From CAWJNF01 sp963844235 (GTDB taxonomy: Bacteria; Actinomycetota; Thermoleophilia; Gaiellales; Gaiellaceae): a DNA stretch of 64,000 nt. A program made the position numbers and the translations under genes. Shown in pieces: positions 35,432-44,895 of this stretch. Under the pieces are notes generated by a model. It was not told the origin of the DNA. It did no database searches and saw only the letters and a program-made list of their open reading frames with translations. The stretch lies in the NCBI GenBank assembly GCA_963844235.1, contig CAWJNF010000004.1, positions 620,001-684,000 on the forward strand, in the 5' to 3' direction. The stretch's first letter is position 1; each line of letters opens with the position of its first letter.

Positions 35432-37530
35432 CGAGCCGCGCCCCAGGGCTCGAAGCCGGCGATCCAACGCACGTGCCCCGCGATCTAGCGCCCCTCTTCG
35501 ATCCGCGCTCGATCGCGGTCGTCGGCGCCTCGAACGAGCCCGCGACGTGGGGAAACGTGCTGGCGCAGGGCGCGCTACGCGGCGAGCGTCGCCGCGACGT
35601 CTACCTGGTCAATCGAAACGGCGCCGACATTCTCGGGCGCCCGTCGTGGCGCTCCCTGGGCGAGCTCCCCGGCCCGGCGGAGCTCGTCGTCGTCGCCGTG
35701 CCGGAGGCCGCGTTCGAGACGACCGTGGACGAGGCGCTGGCGGCAGGCGCCCGGGCGATCGTCGGGATTACCGCCGGGATGGGCGAGCTCGGGGCCGCCG
35801 GTCGGGCACGCGAGCAGGAGGTCGCGGCTCGGGTTCGCGGCGCCGGCGCGGTACTGCTGGGCCCGAACTGCCTCGGCGTCTTCGATGCGGGCGCCGAGCT
35901 GGACGTCGGGTGGAGCGAGCTCCCGCGGGGCTCGATCGGGCTGGTTTCCCAGAGCGGTAACCTTGCGCTCGAGCTGGGCCTGCTCGTCGCCGAGGTCGGG
36001 CTCGGATTCTCGCGCTTCGCCTCGCTCGGCAATCAGGCCGACCTCGAGGCGGCCGACGTCGTCGGCGACCTGGTCGCCCATGAGGCGACCGGGGTCATCT
36101 GCCTCTACCTGGAGGACTTCCGCGACGGACGGGCGTTCGCGAGGGCATGCCTGAGCGCAACGGAGGCGGGGAAGCCGGTCGTCCTTCTCGCGGCCGGGGG
36201 CAGCGAGGCCGGCACTCGAGCAGCAGGCTCGCACACGGGAGCGCTCGTGAGCGGGCTCGTGGCTGTCGAGGCGGCGTGCCGGGCCTCCGGCATCGAGCTC
36301 GTGCACACCCCCCGCGAGCTCGCCGACGTCGCACAGGCGCTCCTCGTCCGGGATCTCCCCCGCGGCCGCCGCGTGGCCGTCTTCGGAGACGGTGGTGGTC
36401 ACAGCGTCGTCGCCGCAGACCTCGTGTCGGCAGCCGGCCTGGAGGTTCCGGCGCTATCCGCCGCACTCGCAGAGGCTCTCACCCGGACAATCGGCCCAAT
36501 GGCCCCGACCGGTAACCCCGTGGACCTCGCCGGAGTGGACGAGCACGACCTCGCGAGCTTCGAGCGCGTGTTGCGGCTCCTGCTCGAGTCGCGCGAGGTC
36601 GACGCGGCCCTGCTGACGGGCTACTTCGGAGGCTACGCCGAGTACGGAGCGGAGCACGAGGAGCGCGAGCGCGCCGTCGCGCACGGCCTGGCCCGCGTCG
36701 CGAGGGACACGTCGCGGCTGCTCGTGGCACAGACCATGTACCCGCAAGGACCGGCCGCTCGCACGCTGCGCGAGGGCGGCGTGCCCGTCTACGGCGACAT
36801 CGCGGCGGCCGTCGCCGCCCTGGGGCGGCTGGCCGCTCGTGACGAGGGCCGGCCGATCGGCGTCCCGCTCCTCCCTGAGTCGTCACCCGAGGTTGCCGTG
36901 GAGGGCTACTTCGAGGCTCGCGAGCTGGTCGCCGCCGCCGGCGTGCCGTTCGTCGAAGCTCGCAGGGCCCGGACCGCGGACGAAGCGCTGGCAGCCGCGG
37001 CGGAGCTCGGGTTTCCCGTCGTGCTCAAGGCGCTCGGCCTCGTGCACAAGTCGGATGCAGGTGGCGTCGCCCTCGGGATCTCAGATCGGGCGGCCCTCGA
37101 GCAACGGTTGACTGATATGGCAACACGACTCTCGCCGGCAGGCTACTCCGTCGAGCGGACGGCAAACCTCGCAGACGGCGTCGAGCTGATCCTCGGCGTC
37201 CGACGCGACCGACGTTTCGGCCCCGTTGCGCTCGCCGGCCTGGGCGGCGTCTACGCCGAGCTTCTCCAGGACGTCGCGGTCGGTCTGGCACCGCTCTCCG
37301 AGGGCGAGGCCGAAGGCCTGCTGCGATCGCTGAGAGGCGCACCGCTCCTCACGGGGGCTCGGGGGCGCCCTCCACTCGATGTCGCGGCGGCGGCGCGCGC
37401 GCTGGCCGATCTGTCGAGCATCGCGGCCGCCCACCCGGAGATTGCCGAGATCGAGATCAACCCGCTGCTCGTGACCGCCGAGGGCGCGCTCGGGCTCGAC
37501 GCGCGGGTCGTGCTCGGCGGTGATCGCTAG
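35428..37530 (+). CDS. Acyl-CoA synthetase, NDP-forming (CoA-binding plus ATP-grasp)
   Basis: A 700-residue fused ADP-forming acyl-CoA synthetase. Domains in order: CoA-binding (FDPRSIAVVGASNEPATWGN near residue 25-44), succinyl-CoA-ligase-like flavodoxin domains with the phospho-His in GSHTGALVS near residue 269, and a C-terminal ATP-grasp (PVVLKALGLVHKSDAGGVAL). The GTG at 35428 overlaps the upstream stop; GTG 35473 is an alternative start. It interconverts an acid plus CoA plus ATP with acyl-CoA plus ADP. The acid is unknown. Confidence 0.9.
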   Translation: MTSRAPGLEAGDPTHVPRDLAPLFDPRSIAVVGASNEPATWGNVLAQGALRGERRRDVYLVNRNGADILGRPSWRSLGELPGPAELVVVAVPEAAFETTVDEALAAGARAIVGITAGMGELGAAGRAREQEVAARVRGAGAVLLGPNCLGVFDAGAELDVGWSELPRGSIGLVSQSGNLALELGLLVAEVGLGFSRFASLGNQADLEAADVVGDLVAHEATGVICLYLEDFRDGRAFARACLSATEAGKPVVLLAAGGSEAGTRAAGSHTGALVSGLVAVEAACRASGIELVHTPRELADVAQALLVRDLPRGRRVAVFGDGGGHSVVAADLVSAAGLEVPALSAALAEALTRTIGPMAPTGNPVDLAGVDEHDLASFERVLRLLLESREVDAALLTGYFGGYAEYGAEHEERERAVAHGLARVARDTSRLLVAQTMYPQGPAARTLREGGVPVYGDIAAAVAALGRLAARDEGRPIGVPLLPESSPEVAVEGYFEARELVAAAGVPFVEARRARTADEALAAAAELGFPVVLKALGLVHKSDAGGVALGISDRAALEQRLTDMATRLSPAGYSVERTANLADGVELILGVRRDRRFGPVALAGLGGVYAELLQDVAVGLAPLSEGEAEGLLRSLRGAPLLTGARGRPPLDVAAAARALADLSSIAAAHPEIAEIEINPLLVTAEGALGLDARVVLGGDR

Positions 37531-37651
37531 CTCTCCGTGGGACCGGTGGACTCGTGACGTTGGGACAGGCCTTCGATCCTTCCGACGTAGGCGGGCTTGG
37601 CCCGGCTACGTCTCGCCGCGAGGAACGCGTGAACAGTCAAGGAGGGGGTCC

Positions 37652-37676
37652 GTGGGGGAACCATGGGTTCCCCCAC
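37652..37676. terminator. Perfect 11-bp stem-loop upstream of the dienoyl-CoA-reductase-like gene
   Basis: GTGGGGGAACC (37652-37662), a 3-nt ATG loop, then GGTTCCCCCAC (37666-37676). It lies in the 165-bp gap 37531-37695, 20 nt before the SDR start, so it could be a terminator of the upstream operon or a 5' UTR structure of the SDR mRNA. No U-tract follows. The rest of the gap holds nothing I recognise. Confidence 0.5.
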
Positions 37677-37695
37677 GCTACGAAGGGAGACGTCG

Positions 37696-38505
37696 ATGCT
37701 CGCTGAAGGGACGTTCGAGGGCAAGGTGGCGATCGTCACCGGCGGGGGAAGCGGAATGGGCCGGGCGATGGCGCTCGAGTTCGCCCGGCTCGGCGCGGTC
37801 GTGGTCGTGGGCGGCCGCCGGCCGGAGCCGCTCGAGGAGACGATCGCCCAGATCGAGGACGACGGCGGAGCGGGTCACGCGAAGCCAACCGACGTCCGCG
37901 ACCCCGACCAGGTCGACGCGCTCGTCGCCGACGCGGTGAAGCGCTTCGGACGTGTCGACGTGCTGGTCAACAACGCTGCCGGCAACTTCGTCGTCAAGGC
38001 CGAGGACCTCTCGCCGGGCGGCTGGCGCGCCGTGGTCGGGATCGTCCTCGACGGCGGCTTCCTCTGCGCCCGCGCGGCCGGCCGTCAGATGATCGAGCAG
38101 GGCGAGGGTGGCGCGATCCTCTCCGTCCTGGCGAGCTACGCGTGGACGGGCGGGCCCGGCACCGTCCACTCCGCCTCCGCCAAGGCGGGGTTGCTGGCGA
38201 TGACGCGCACGCTCGCCGTCGAGTGGGCCGACCACGGCATCCGGGTCAACGCCATCTCTCCGGGACCGACGGACACCGAAGGCGCGGGCGGCGCGCTCTG
38301 GCCCACCGAGGAGGACCGGGTGCGCGTCGCCGCCACGGTGCCGCTCGGCCGCCTCGCATCCGTCGAGGAGATCGCCTGGTGGGCGACTGCCCTCTGCTCG
38401 CCCTACGCCGGCTATGTCACCGGCGAAGTGCTGACGATCGACGGCGGTCAGTGGCTCGAGCAGGAGAGCTACATGCCGGCTCTGGGCAAGCCGCCTCGCC
38501 CGTAG
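37696..38505 (+). CDS. SDR-family oxidoreductase, 2,4-dienoyl-CoA-reductase-like
   Basis: A 269-residue SDR with TGGGSGMG at the cofactor site and NNAAGNFVVKAEDLSPGGWR. The usual catalytic YxxxK is replaced by HSASAKAG, with a Ser in place of Tyr. This matches the animal 2,4-dienoyl-CoA reductase (DECR) branch, which also uses SASAKAG and PGPTDTEGA-like segments. It fits beta-oxidation of unsaturated acyl groups beside the acyl-CoA genes. AAGGGAG precedes the ATG at 37696. Confidence 0.85.
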   Translation: MLAEGTFEGKVAIVTGGGSGMGRAMALEFARLGAVVVVGGRRPEPLEETIAQIEDDGGAGHAKPTDVRDPDQVDALVADAVKRFGRVDVLVNNAAGNFVVKAEDLSPGGWRAVVGIVLDGGFLCARAAGRQMIEQGEGGAILSVLASYAWTGGPGTVHSASAKAGLLAMTRTLAVEWADHGIRVNAISPGPTDTEGAGGALWPTEEDRVRVAATVPLGRLASVEEIAWWATALCSPYAGYVTGEVLTIDGGQWLEQESYMPALGKPPRP

Positions 38506-38530
38506 CCCGCACCGACGTGTCCGGAGCTCC

Positions 38531-40742
38531 TCAGAGCCCGACGATGTCGTCGGGCCTGACCGGGACCCGGGTCAGGTCCCGCTCTGTCGCATCACGCAAC
38601 GCCGCCACGACGGCGGCGGTCGACACCACCGTCGGCGGCTCGCCCACGCCCTTCACGCCGTAGGGAGCATCCGGCTCCGGCTCCTCGACGAGCTCGGAGA
38701 CGATGGGCGGCACGTCGAGCGCCGTCGGCAGCAGATAGTCGGTGAAGCTCGCGTTCGTCACGAGGCCGTCCCGCGTCTGGATCTCCTCCATCAGCGCCAG
38801 CCCGATCCCCTGCGCGGTGCCACCCTCGATCTGGCCCTCGACGGCCTGGAGGTTGAGCGCGTGCCCCACGTCCTGGGCCGTACCGATCCAGACGACGCGG
38901 GTCAGTCCGAGCTCGGTGTCCACTTCGACCACGGCCCGCATGGCCGCGACCGCGAAGGCGACGTGTGTGCGCTCGCCGGTGACCTGGCCGGTCTCCGGAT
39001 CGAGCGGAGTCGTCGGCGGATGGTGGTAGACCCGCTCGACGTCCACCTCGCCGCCGCCGTTGCCGACGCTCCTCGAGAGCCGCCCTGCACGCGTCCCGCA
39101 CCGCGCCGGCCGCCATCCAGGTCATGCGCGACGCGGACGACGAGCCTGCGGAACCTACCGCCGCCGTCCCCGCCGGAGCGAGCGCGACATCGTCGGTCGC
39201 GAGCTCCCGGCGCGCCAGCTGCAGGATCACGTCGCTGACCCCCTGGCCCACCTCGGCCGCGGCGCAATGCAGCTCGGCGCTTCCGTCAGCGCGCAGGCGG
39301 ACGCGTGCCGAGGCGAAGTCGTCGTAGCCCTCGGAGTAACAGAGGTTCTTGAACCCGACCGCGAAGCCGACCCCCCGCCGCACACCCTCGCCGCGTGTCG
39401 TGTTGCCGGCGCCGCCGGGGAGGCGGATCGGGTCGCGTGGCAGCCCTTCCGGCTCCGGAACGGGAATCGAGGCGGCCCGGCGGATGACCTCGGCAACCGG
39501 CAACGAGCCGCCGATGCGCTGACCGGTGGGAAGCACGTCTCCTGGCCCGAGCGCGTTCAGCAGGCGCAGCTCCACACGGTCGATGTCGAGCGCCGCGGCG
39601 AGCTTGTCCATCTGCGCCTCTGCCGCGAAGCAGGTCTGGACGGCGCCGAAGCCGCGCATGGCACCGCAGGGCGGATTGTTCGTGTAGACCCCCGTACCCT
39701 CGATGAGAACGTTCTCGACGCGATAGGGCCCGCACGCGAAGCAGGACGCGTTGGAGGTGACCGCGCCCGTCGTCGACGCGTAGGCACCGCCGTCGATGAG
39801 GATGCGCGCCCGGACCGCGACCAGCTGACCGGCCCGGGTCGCCCGGTGCTCCATCCAGATCCGCGCCGGGTGCCGATGCACGTGGCCGAGAAACGACTCG
39901 TCGCGCGTGTACACCATCTTCACCGGCCGCTCCGTGCGCAGGGCGAGCATGGCGCCGTGGATCTGCATCGAGAGATCCTCGCGGCCGCCGAAGGCGCCGC
40001 CGACACCGGCAAGGTGGATCCGAACCTGCTCGGCCTCGAGGCCGAGGCACGGCGCGACCTGGTCCCGGTCGACGTGGAGCCACTGCGTGGCGACGTGGAT
40101 GTCGACGCCCCCCTTCCCATCCGGGACGGCAAGGCCCGCCTCGGGACCGAGGAAGGCCTGGTCCTGGATGCCGAGCTCGTAGTACCCCTCGACGGCCACG
40201 TCGCCCCGGACGTCCGGGTTCCCGCGCCGGATGACGATGTGGCGGACGACGTTCGGACGCGGGTCGTCGCGGTACCCGTGCCCCCCTGCCGGACGCTCGG
40301 GGTGCAGGGGCGCCTGCCCGAGGGCGCGCTCCATGTCCACCACCGGCTCGAGCGGCTCGTACTCGACGACGACCCGTGCCGCGGCTCGCCTCGCCTGCTC
40401 CGGCTCCTCGGCGGCGACGAGCGCGACCGGCTCGCCGTGGAAGCGCACGCGCTCGGCGGCGAGCACGGGCTGGTCGGCGAACTCGAGCCCGTAGGTCTTG
40501 CGGCCGGGGACGTCGGCCTGCGTCAGAACGGCGTGCACTCCAGGCATGGCCACGGCGGCCGACACGTCGACCGAAACGATGCGTGCGTGCGCGTGCGGGC
40601 TGCGCACCGTGCGTCCCCAGAGCATGCCGGCCGCCTCCAGGTCGCTCGCGTACACGAACTCGCCGGTGACCTTGGGGACCGCGTCGGCGCGGACGGCCGG
40701 AACCGCTCGCCCTCGCTCGAGGGGCCGCGCAGGCGCGCTCAT
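38531..40742 (-). pseudogene. Xanthine dehydrogenase-like molybdopterin large subunit, frameshifted
   Basis: About 737 codons of an XDH-family L subunit starting at ATG 40742. It has GVGGAFGGREDLSMQIHGAM near residue 245-264, NPPCGAMRGFGAVQ, and VGSAGSSSASRMTW near 535. The frame then fails: after ACRAALEE the protein resumes one frame over at about 39049-39070 as GGGEVDVERVYHHPPTTPLD. The catalytic Glu (VKGVGEPP) is in that second frame. The linker between the parts also seems shorter than I expect for the family, so a small deletion may accompany the shift. It sits with coxS, coxM and urate genes, so xanthine is the likely substrate. Confidence 0.85.
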
Positions 40743-41194
40743 GCGGGCGCCGCCCGTCGCACCGCGTCGAGGATCTTCGCGTAGCCGGTGCAGCGGCAGA
40801 TGTTGCCGGACAGCGCCTCGCGGATCTCGTCGTCCGTCGGCCGCGGATTGCGGCCGAGCAGATCCGCTGCCGCGACGACGAGCCCGGGGGTGCAGAATCC
40901 GCACTGCACGGCGCCGGCCTCCGCGAAGGCCCGCTGGACCGGATGGAGCTCCCCGTCGGCGGCGAGCCCCTCGACGGTGACGACCTCGTGCCCGTCTGCC
41001 TGCACCGCGAGCACGAGGCACGCGCAGACGAGAACGCCGTCGAGCATGACCGAGCAGGAGCCGCACTCCCCCTGCTCGCACGCGTTCTTCGACCCGGGCA
41101 GGCCGAGGCGGTCGCGCAACGTGACGAGCAGGCTCTCGCCGGCCCATGCGTCCGCTTCAAGAACCTCGCCGTTGACGGTCAGCTCGACTCGCAC
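40739..41194 (-). CDS. [2Fe-2S] small subunit of xanthine dehydrogenase-like enzyme
   Basis: A 151-residue ferredoxin-type subunit with ACEQGECGSCSVMLDG near residues 38-53 and QCGFCTPG...NICRCTGYAKI near 98-140. GTG start at 41194. It overlaps the L subunit by 4 nt and follows the FAD subunit by 9 nt, giving the order M-S-L. It carries electrons from the molybdenum site to FAD. Confidence 0.93.
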   Translation of the reverse strand: MRVELTVNGEVLEADAWAGESLLVTLRDRLGLPGSKNACEQGECGSCSVMLDGVLVCACLVLAVQADGHEVVTVEGLAADGELHPVQRAFAEAGAVQCGFCTPGLVVAAADLLGRNPRPTDDEIREALSGNICRCTGYAKILDAVRRAAPA

Positions 41195-41203
41195 GGGAAC
41201 CGA

Positions 41204-41995
41204 TCAGGCGAGGCAGCGTTCGAGCGCGCGACGGGTAAGGACGCGCAGCGCGTGGCGCCGATAGGCGGCGGTGCCGCGCACGTCGTCGATCGGACGCGCG
41301 TGGGTCGCCACGGCGTCTGCGAAACCCTCCCGCTCGTCGAGCGGCGCCGTAACGAAACCGGGAACGGGGCCGGCGGAGCCGTAGGCAGCGCGCAGCTCGC
41401 CGCGCTCCAGGTCGGCGACGAGCGCGAGCGAGCAGACCGCGATCACCATGGCATTGCGCGGGCCGACCTTCATGAACGTCTGTGGCTCGCCACTCGGGCG
41501 CACCCGCACGGCGAGCACGAGCTCGTCCTCGGCAAGAGCGTTCCGTTTCGGCCCCACGAGGAACTCCCCGAGCGGCAGCTCGCGTACGCCCCGCACGCTG
41601 CCGAGGACGACCTCGGCGCCCTCCGCGAGCAGGGGTGGCAGCGCGTCGCCCGCCGGTGACGCCGTGCCCAGGTTGCCGCCCAGGGTGCCGCGGTTCCGGA
41701 TCTGGGGAGAGCCGACGGTACGCGAAGCCTCCGCGAGTGCGGGCAGGAGGTCGGAGAGCGGCGGGCGCTCGAGCTCCGCGTAGGTGACGGCGGCGCCGAG
41801 CCGCACCGTGCCGTTGTCGCGCGAGAAGCCCCGTAGCTCCACCACCTCGTTCAGGTTCAGCAGGACGTCGGGGCGGGCCCAGTCGAAGTTGAGCTCGACC
41901 ATGAGATCGGTGCCGCCCTGGATCGGCACTGCGGCAGGCCGCTCGGCCTTCAGCCGGAGCGCCTCGTCGAGCGTGCGCGGCGTCGCGACCTCCAC
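41204..41995 (-). CDS. FAD-binding subunit of xanthine dehydrogenase-like enzyme
   Basis: A 263-residue FAD subunit. FAD motifs are PIQGGTDLMVELNF near residue 24-37 and IRNRGTLGGNLGTASPAGD near 97-115. GTG start at 41995, only 25 bp from the divergent deaminase ATG (42021), so the two operons share a promoter region. With the S and L subunits it would form the xanthine/hypoxanthine oxidising enzyme that feeds the urate genes across the gap. Confidence 0.92.
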   Translation of the reverse strand: MEVATPRTLDEALRLKAERPAAVPIQGGTDLMVELNFDWARPDVLLNLNEVVELRGFSRDNGTVRLGAAVTYAELERPPLSDLLPALAEASRTVGSPQIRNRGTLGGNLGTASPAGDALPPLLAEGAEVVLGSVRGVRELPLGEFLVGPKRNALAEDELVLAVRVRPSGEPQTFMKVGPRNAMVIAVCSLALVADLERGELRAAYGSAGPVPGFVTAPLDEREGFADAVATHARPIDDVRGTAAYRRHALRVLTRRALERCLA

Positions 41996-42020
41996 GGCCC
42001 CAAGGTTACGCTAGTGACGG

Positions 42021-43355
42021 ATGAGCTCTCTGCTCGCGAACGGTCACGTCGTCACCATGGACGACGAGGGAACGGAGCTCGCGGGCGGGTGGGTGCTGCT
42101 CGAGGACGGTGTCGTGGCGGCCGTCGGCGGCGGCGAGCAGCCGGACGCGGACGAGGTCGTCGACGTCGGCGGAGCCGTCGTCACACCCGGCCTCGTCAAC
42201 ACGCACCACCACCTCTTTCAGGCGCTCACGCGTGCACGGGCCCAGCAGGCCGACCTCTTCACGTGGCTGCAGGAGCTGTACCCCGTCTGGGGCGGGATCG
42301 ACGCCGAGGCCGAGTATGCGGCGGCGCGAACCGGCCTGGCCGAGCTGGCTCGGTCAGGCTGTACGACGGTCTTCGACCACCACTACCTCTTCCCGCGCGG
42401 GCGCGACGGTCTGATCGAGGCCGAGGTGCAGGCGGCGGGCGAGGTCGGGCTGCGGCTCGTCGCGTCGCGCGGCTCCATGGACCTTGGCGTCTCGGACGGC
42501 GGGCTGCCGCCCGACGACCTCGTCGAGGACGTCGACACGGTGCTCGCAGACACCGAGCGGCTCGCGTCGTCCCTGCACGAGAGCGGGCCCGGCGCGCGCG
42601 TCCAGATCGCCGTTGCCCCATGCTCGCCGTTCTCGGTCACCGGGCGGCTGATGACGGAGTCGGCCGTCCTCGCCAGGCGCCTGGGCCTCCCGCTGCACAC
42701 CCACCTCGCCGAGACCGTCGAGGAGGAGGAGTACTGCCGCAGCCTCTACGGCTGCCGGCCGGCCGAGTATCTGGAGGAGCTCGGCTGGCTCGCGAGCGAC
42801 GTCTGGTGCGCCCACTGCGTCTGGCTTTCCGAGCGCGACGTCGAGCGCTTCGCCGCAACGGGCACCGGCGTCGCCCACTGCCCGACCTCGAATCTTCGCC
42901 TCGGGGCGGGCGTGGCCCCGGTGCGCCGGCTTCTCGACGCGGGCGTTCGGGTCGGCCTGGGGGTGGACGGATCGGCCTCGAACGAGCGCGGCGACCTCTT
43001 CCTCGAAGTGAAGCAGGCGCTGCTTTCGGCCAGGGGACGGGGCGGTGGCTTGGCGATGACAGCCCGCGAGGCGTTGAGGCTCGGCACGCGCGGCGGGGCG
43101 GCCGTGCTGGGTCGGGACGACATCGGCTCGCTCGAGCCGGGCAAGTGCGCCGACATCGCCGTCTGGAGGACGGACGGGCTCGAGCTGGCGGGCGCGAGCG
43201 ATCCTGTCGGGGGCCTCGTGCTCTCGGGCCCGCACCGCGTCGACCGCCTGCTCGTCGGCGGCGAGGAGGTCGTGCGGGGCGGCGAGCTCGTGCGGGTCGA
43301 CGAGGTGGAGATCGCGCGCGAGCACCGTGCCCAGGCGAGGAGGCTCGAGGCGTGA
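42021..43355 (+). CDS. 8-oxoguanine deaminase-like amidohydrolase
   Basis: A 444-residue amidohydrolase of the AtzA/TrzN/guanine-deaminase group. Metal and catalytic motifs in order: PGLVNTHHHLFQALTRA near residue 57-73, the HTHLAET motif near 233, a later His in WCAHCVWLSE, and VGLGVDGSASNERGD near 314. The DGSASNE box is typical of enzymes annotated as 8-oxoguanine deaminase (8-oxoguanine to urate). A TACGCT box at 42007-42012 lies 8 nt before the ATG, so leaderless. It heads the urate operon and overlaps the next gene by GTGA. Confidence 0.87.
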   Translation: MSSLLANGHVVTMDDEGTELAGGWVLLEDGVVAAVGGGEQPDADEVVDVGGAVVTPGLVNTHHHLFQALTRARAQQADLFTWLQELYPVWGGIDAEAEYAAARTGLAELARSGCTTVFDHHYLFPRGRDGLIEAEVQAAGEVGLRLVASRGSMDLGVSDGGLPPDDLVEDVDTVLADTERLASSLHESGPGARVQIAVAPCSPFSVTGRLMTESAVLARRLGLPLHTHLAETVEEEEYCRSLYGCRPAEYLEELGWLASDVWCAHCVWLSERDVERFAATGTGVAHCPTSNLRLGAGVAPVRRLLDAGVRVGLGVDGSASNERGDLFLEVKQALLSARGRGGGLAMTAREALRLGTRGGAAVLGRDDIGSLEPGKCADIAVWRTDGLELAGASDPVGGLVLSGPHRVDRLLVGGEEVVRGGELVRVDEVEIAREHRAQARRLEA

Positions 43356-43645
43356 CCGCCTCGCTCTCGACCCACGTCCTCGACACCGACGCGGGTCGCC
43401 CGGCGCCGGGCGTTCGGGTCGAGCTCTTCCGGGCCGAGGCGCTCGTTGCCGCCGCCGAGACCGGCGCCGACGGGCGCGTCCCGGAACTGGCGGTCGGGCT
43501 CGAGCCCGGCGTCTACCGCCTCGTCTTCCATCCGCCGTCGCCGTTCTTCCGCAGCGTGGCGCTCGAGCTCGAGCTCGAGGACGGCCACTACCATGTGCCG
43601 CTCGTCGCCTCTGCCTACGGATGCGCGACCTACCGCGGAAGCTGA
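43352..43645 (+). CDS. uraH: 5-Hydroxyisourate hydrolase (transthyretin-like)
   Basis: A 97-residue HIU hydrolase. The active-site residues are in place: STHVLDTDAGRPA with the first His, GVRVEL with the Arg, DGHYHVPLV with the second His, and the invariant C-terminal YRGS. It converts the uricase product 5-hydroxyisourate to OHCU. GTG 43352 overlaps the deaminase stop; the gene overlaps the OHCU decarboxylase by 25 nt. Confidence 0.95.
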   Translation: MTASLSTHVLDTDAGRPAPGVRVELFRAEALVAAAETGADGRVPELAVGLEPGVYRLVFHPPSPFFRSVALELELEDGHYHVPLVASAYGCATYRGS

Positions 43646-44058
43646 GCGTGGCCGAGCTCGCCGAGCTCTTCGAGGGCGAGACGGCGCTCGTGCGCCGCCT
43701 GGCAGAGCTCGACGACCCGCTCATCCGAGCGCCCGAGGCGATCCTCGGCATGAGCGAGGCCGAGAAGCTCGAAGCCCTCGACGCGCATCCCGCCATCGGC
43801 GCCACGGGCCTCTCGGCTCGCTCGGCCGCCGAGCAGGGAACGGAAGACGATCCCCACGTGCTGGCCGAGCTCGCGCGGCTGAACAGCGAGTACGAGGCGC
43901 GTCACGGCTTCCGCTTCGTCGTCTTCGTCGACGGGCGGCCGAAGAGTGAGATCCTCCAGGTGCTGCGTGGCCGGCTCCCGCGCTCCCGCGAGGAGGAGCT
44001 CGAGACAGCGCTCGGGGAGCTCGTCGCTATCGCACGCGACCGCTGGAGGAAGGGATGA
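43621..44058 (+). CDS. uraD: OHCU decarboxylase
   Basis: A 145-residue 2-oxo-4-hydroxy-4-carboxy-5-ureidoimidazoline decarboxylase. The catalytic His is in DAHPAIGA near residue 56, and the family signature NSEYEARHGFRFVVFVDG lies near 91-108. It produces S-allantoin. ATG 43621 gives MRDLPRKLSVAELAELF; GTG 43648 is an alternative. It overlaps the hydrolase upstream and the uricase downstream (ATGA). Confidence 0.93.
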   Translation: MRDLPRKLSVAELAELFEGETALVRRLAELDDPLIRAPEAILGMSEAEKLEALDAHPAIGATGLSARSAAEQGTEDDPHVLAELARLNSEYEARHGFRFVVFVDGRPKSEILQVLRGRLPRSREEELETALGELVAIARDRWRKG

Positions 44059-44861
44059 GGATCCACTACGGCAAGGCCGAGGTGAGCGTCTACCGGAGCG
44101 ACGGCGTCCGGGAGCTATGGGGCGCAGAGGTCGAGCTCGACGTCTTCGGCGACAACTTCGCTCCGGCGTACACGGCCGGCGACAACTCGATGGTCGTCGC
44201 GACCGACACGATGAAGAATTTCGTCCACGTCGCCGCGCTCGAGTTCGGCGGCGACTCGCTGGAGGCGTTCGGCGAGCACCTCGGGCGCCGGTTCCTCGCC
44301 ACGTACGACCACGTCGAGCGAATCGGGCTCCGAGTCGTCGAGCTCCCGTTCGCGCGCCGAAGCGACGTCCTCTTCCAGCGTCTCCACGACGACCGCGGCG
44401 TGGTCGAGCTCTCGCTGGACCGGGACGGCGTCACCGAGCACCGCTGCGGCCGGGAGGGCCTCGAGCTCGTCAAGACCACCGGCTCTGCGTTCGCGAGCTT
44501 CGCGCGAGACGCCTACACGACGCTGCCCGAGGTGCGCGACCGGCCGCTCTTCGTCCATCTCGACGTCCACTGGCGGCACGCGGACTGGCAGCAGCGAGTC
44601 GGATCGGACGACGTACGCGACTCGATCGCCGCCACGTTCGACGACTTCGTCTCGATGTCGATCCAGCACCTCGTGCACGAGATGGGGGCGAGGGCGCTGC
44701 GGCAGTTCCCCGAGCTGAGCGAGATCGCGTTCGAGGCGCAGAACCGCCTCTGGGACACCGCCCAGGTCTCCGAGGCCGACGAGCGGGTGAAGGTCTACAC
44801 CGATCCGCGTCCCCCCTACGGGATGATCGGCCTCGTCCTGCGCCGGGACGATTCACAGTAA
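44055..44861 (+). CDS. Uricase (factor-independent urate hydroxylase)
   Basis: A 268-residue T-fold urate oxidase. Typical segments are VFGDNFAPAYTAGDNSMVVA with the TGDN-like motif (here AGDNS) near residue 41-45, TDTMKNFVHVAA, and YGMIGLVLRRDDSQ at the end. It converts urate to 5-hydroxyisourate. It is the last gene of the deaminase-uraH-uraD-uricase operon, which together degrades guanine or xanthine derivatives to allantoin. Confidence 0.94.
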   Translation: MRIHYGKAEVSVYRSDGVRELWGAEVELDVFGDNFAPAYTAGDNSMVVATDTMKNFVHVAALEFGGDSLEAFGEHLGRRFLATYDHVERIGLRVVELPFARRSDVLFQRLHDDRGVVELSLDRDGVTEHRCGREGLELVKTTGSAFASFARDAYTTLPEVRDRPLFVHLDVHWRHADWQQRVGSDDVRDSIAATFDDFVSMSIQHLVHEMGARALRQFPELSEIAFEAQNRLWDTAQVSEADERVKVYTDPRPPYGMIGLVLRRDDSQ

Positions 44862-44895
44862 ATCGGGAGCCCACGCCGTGACGCGATCAGGTCCT

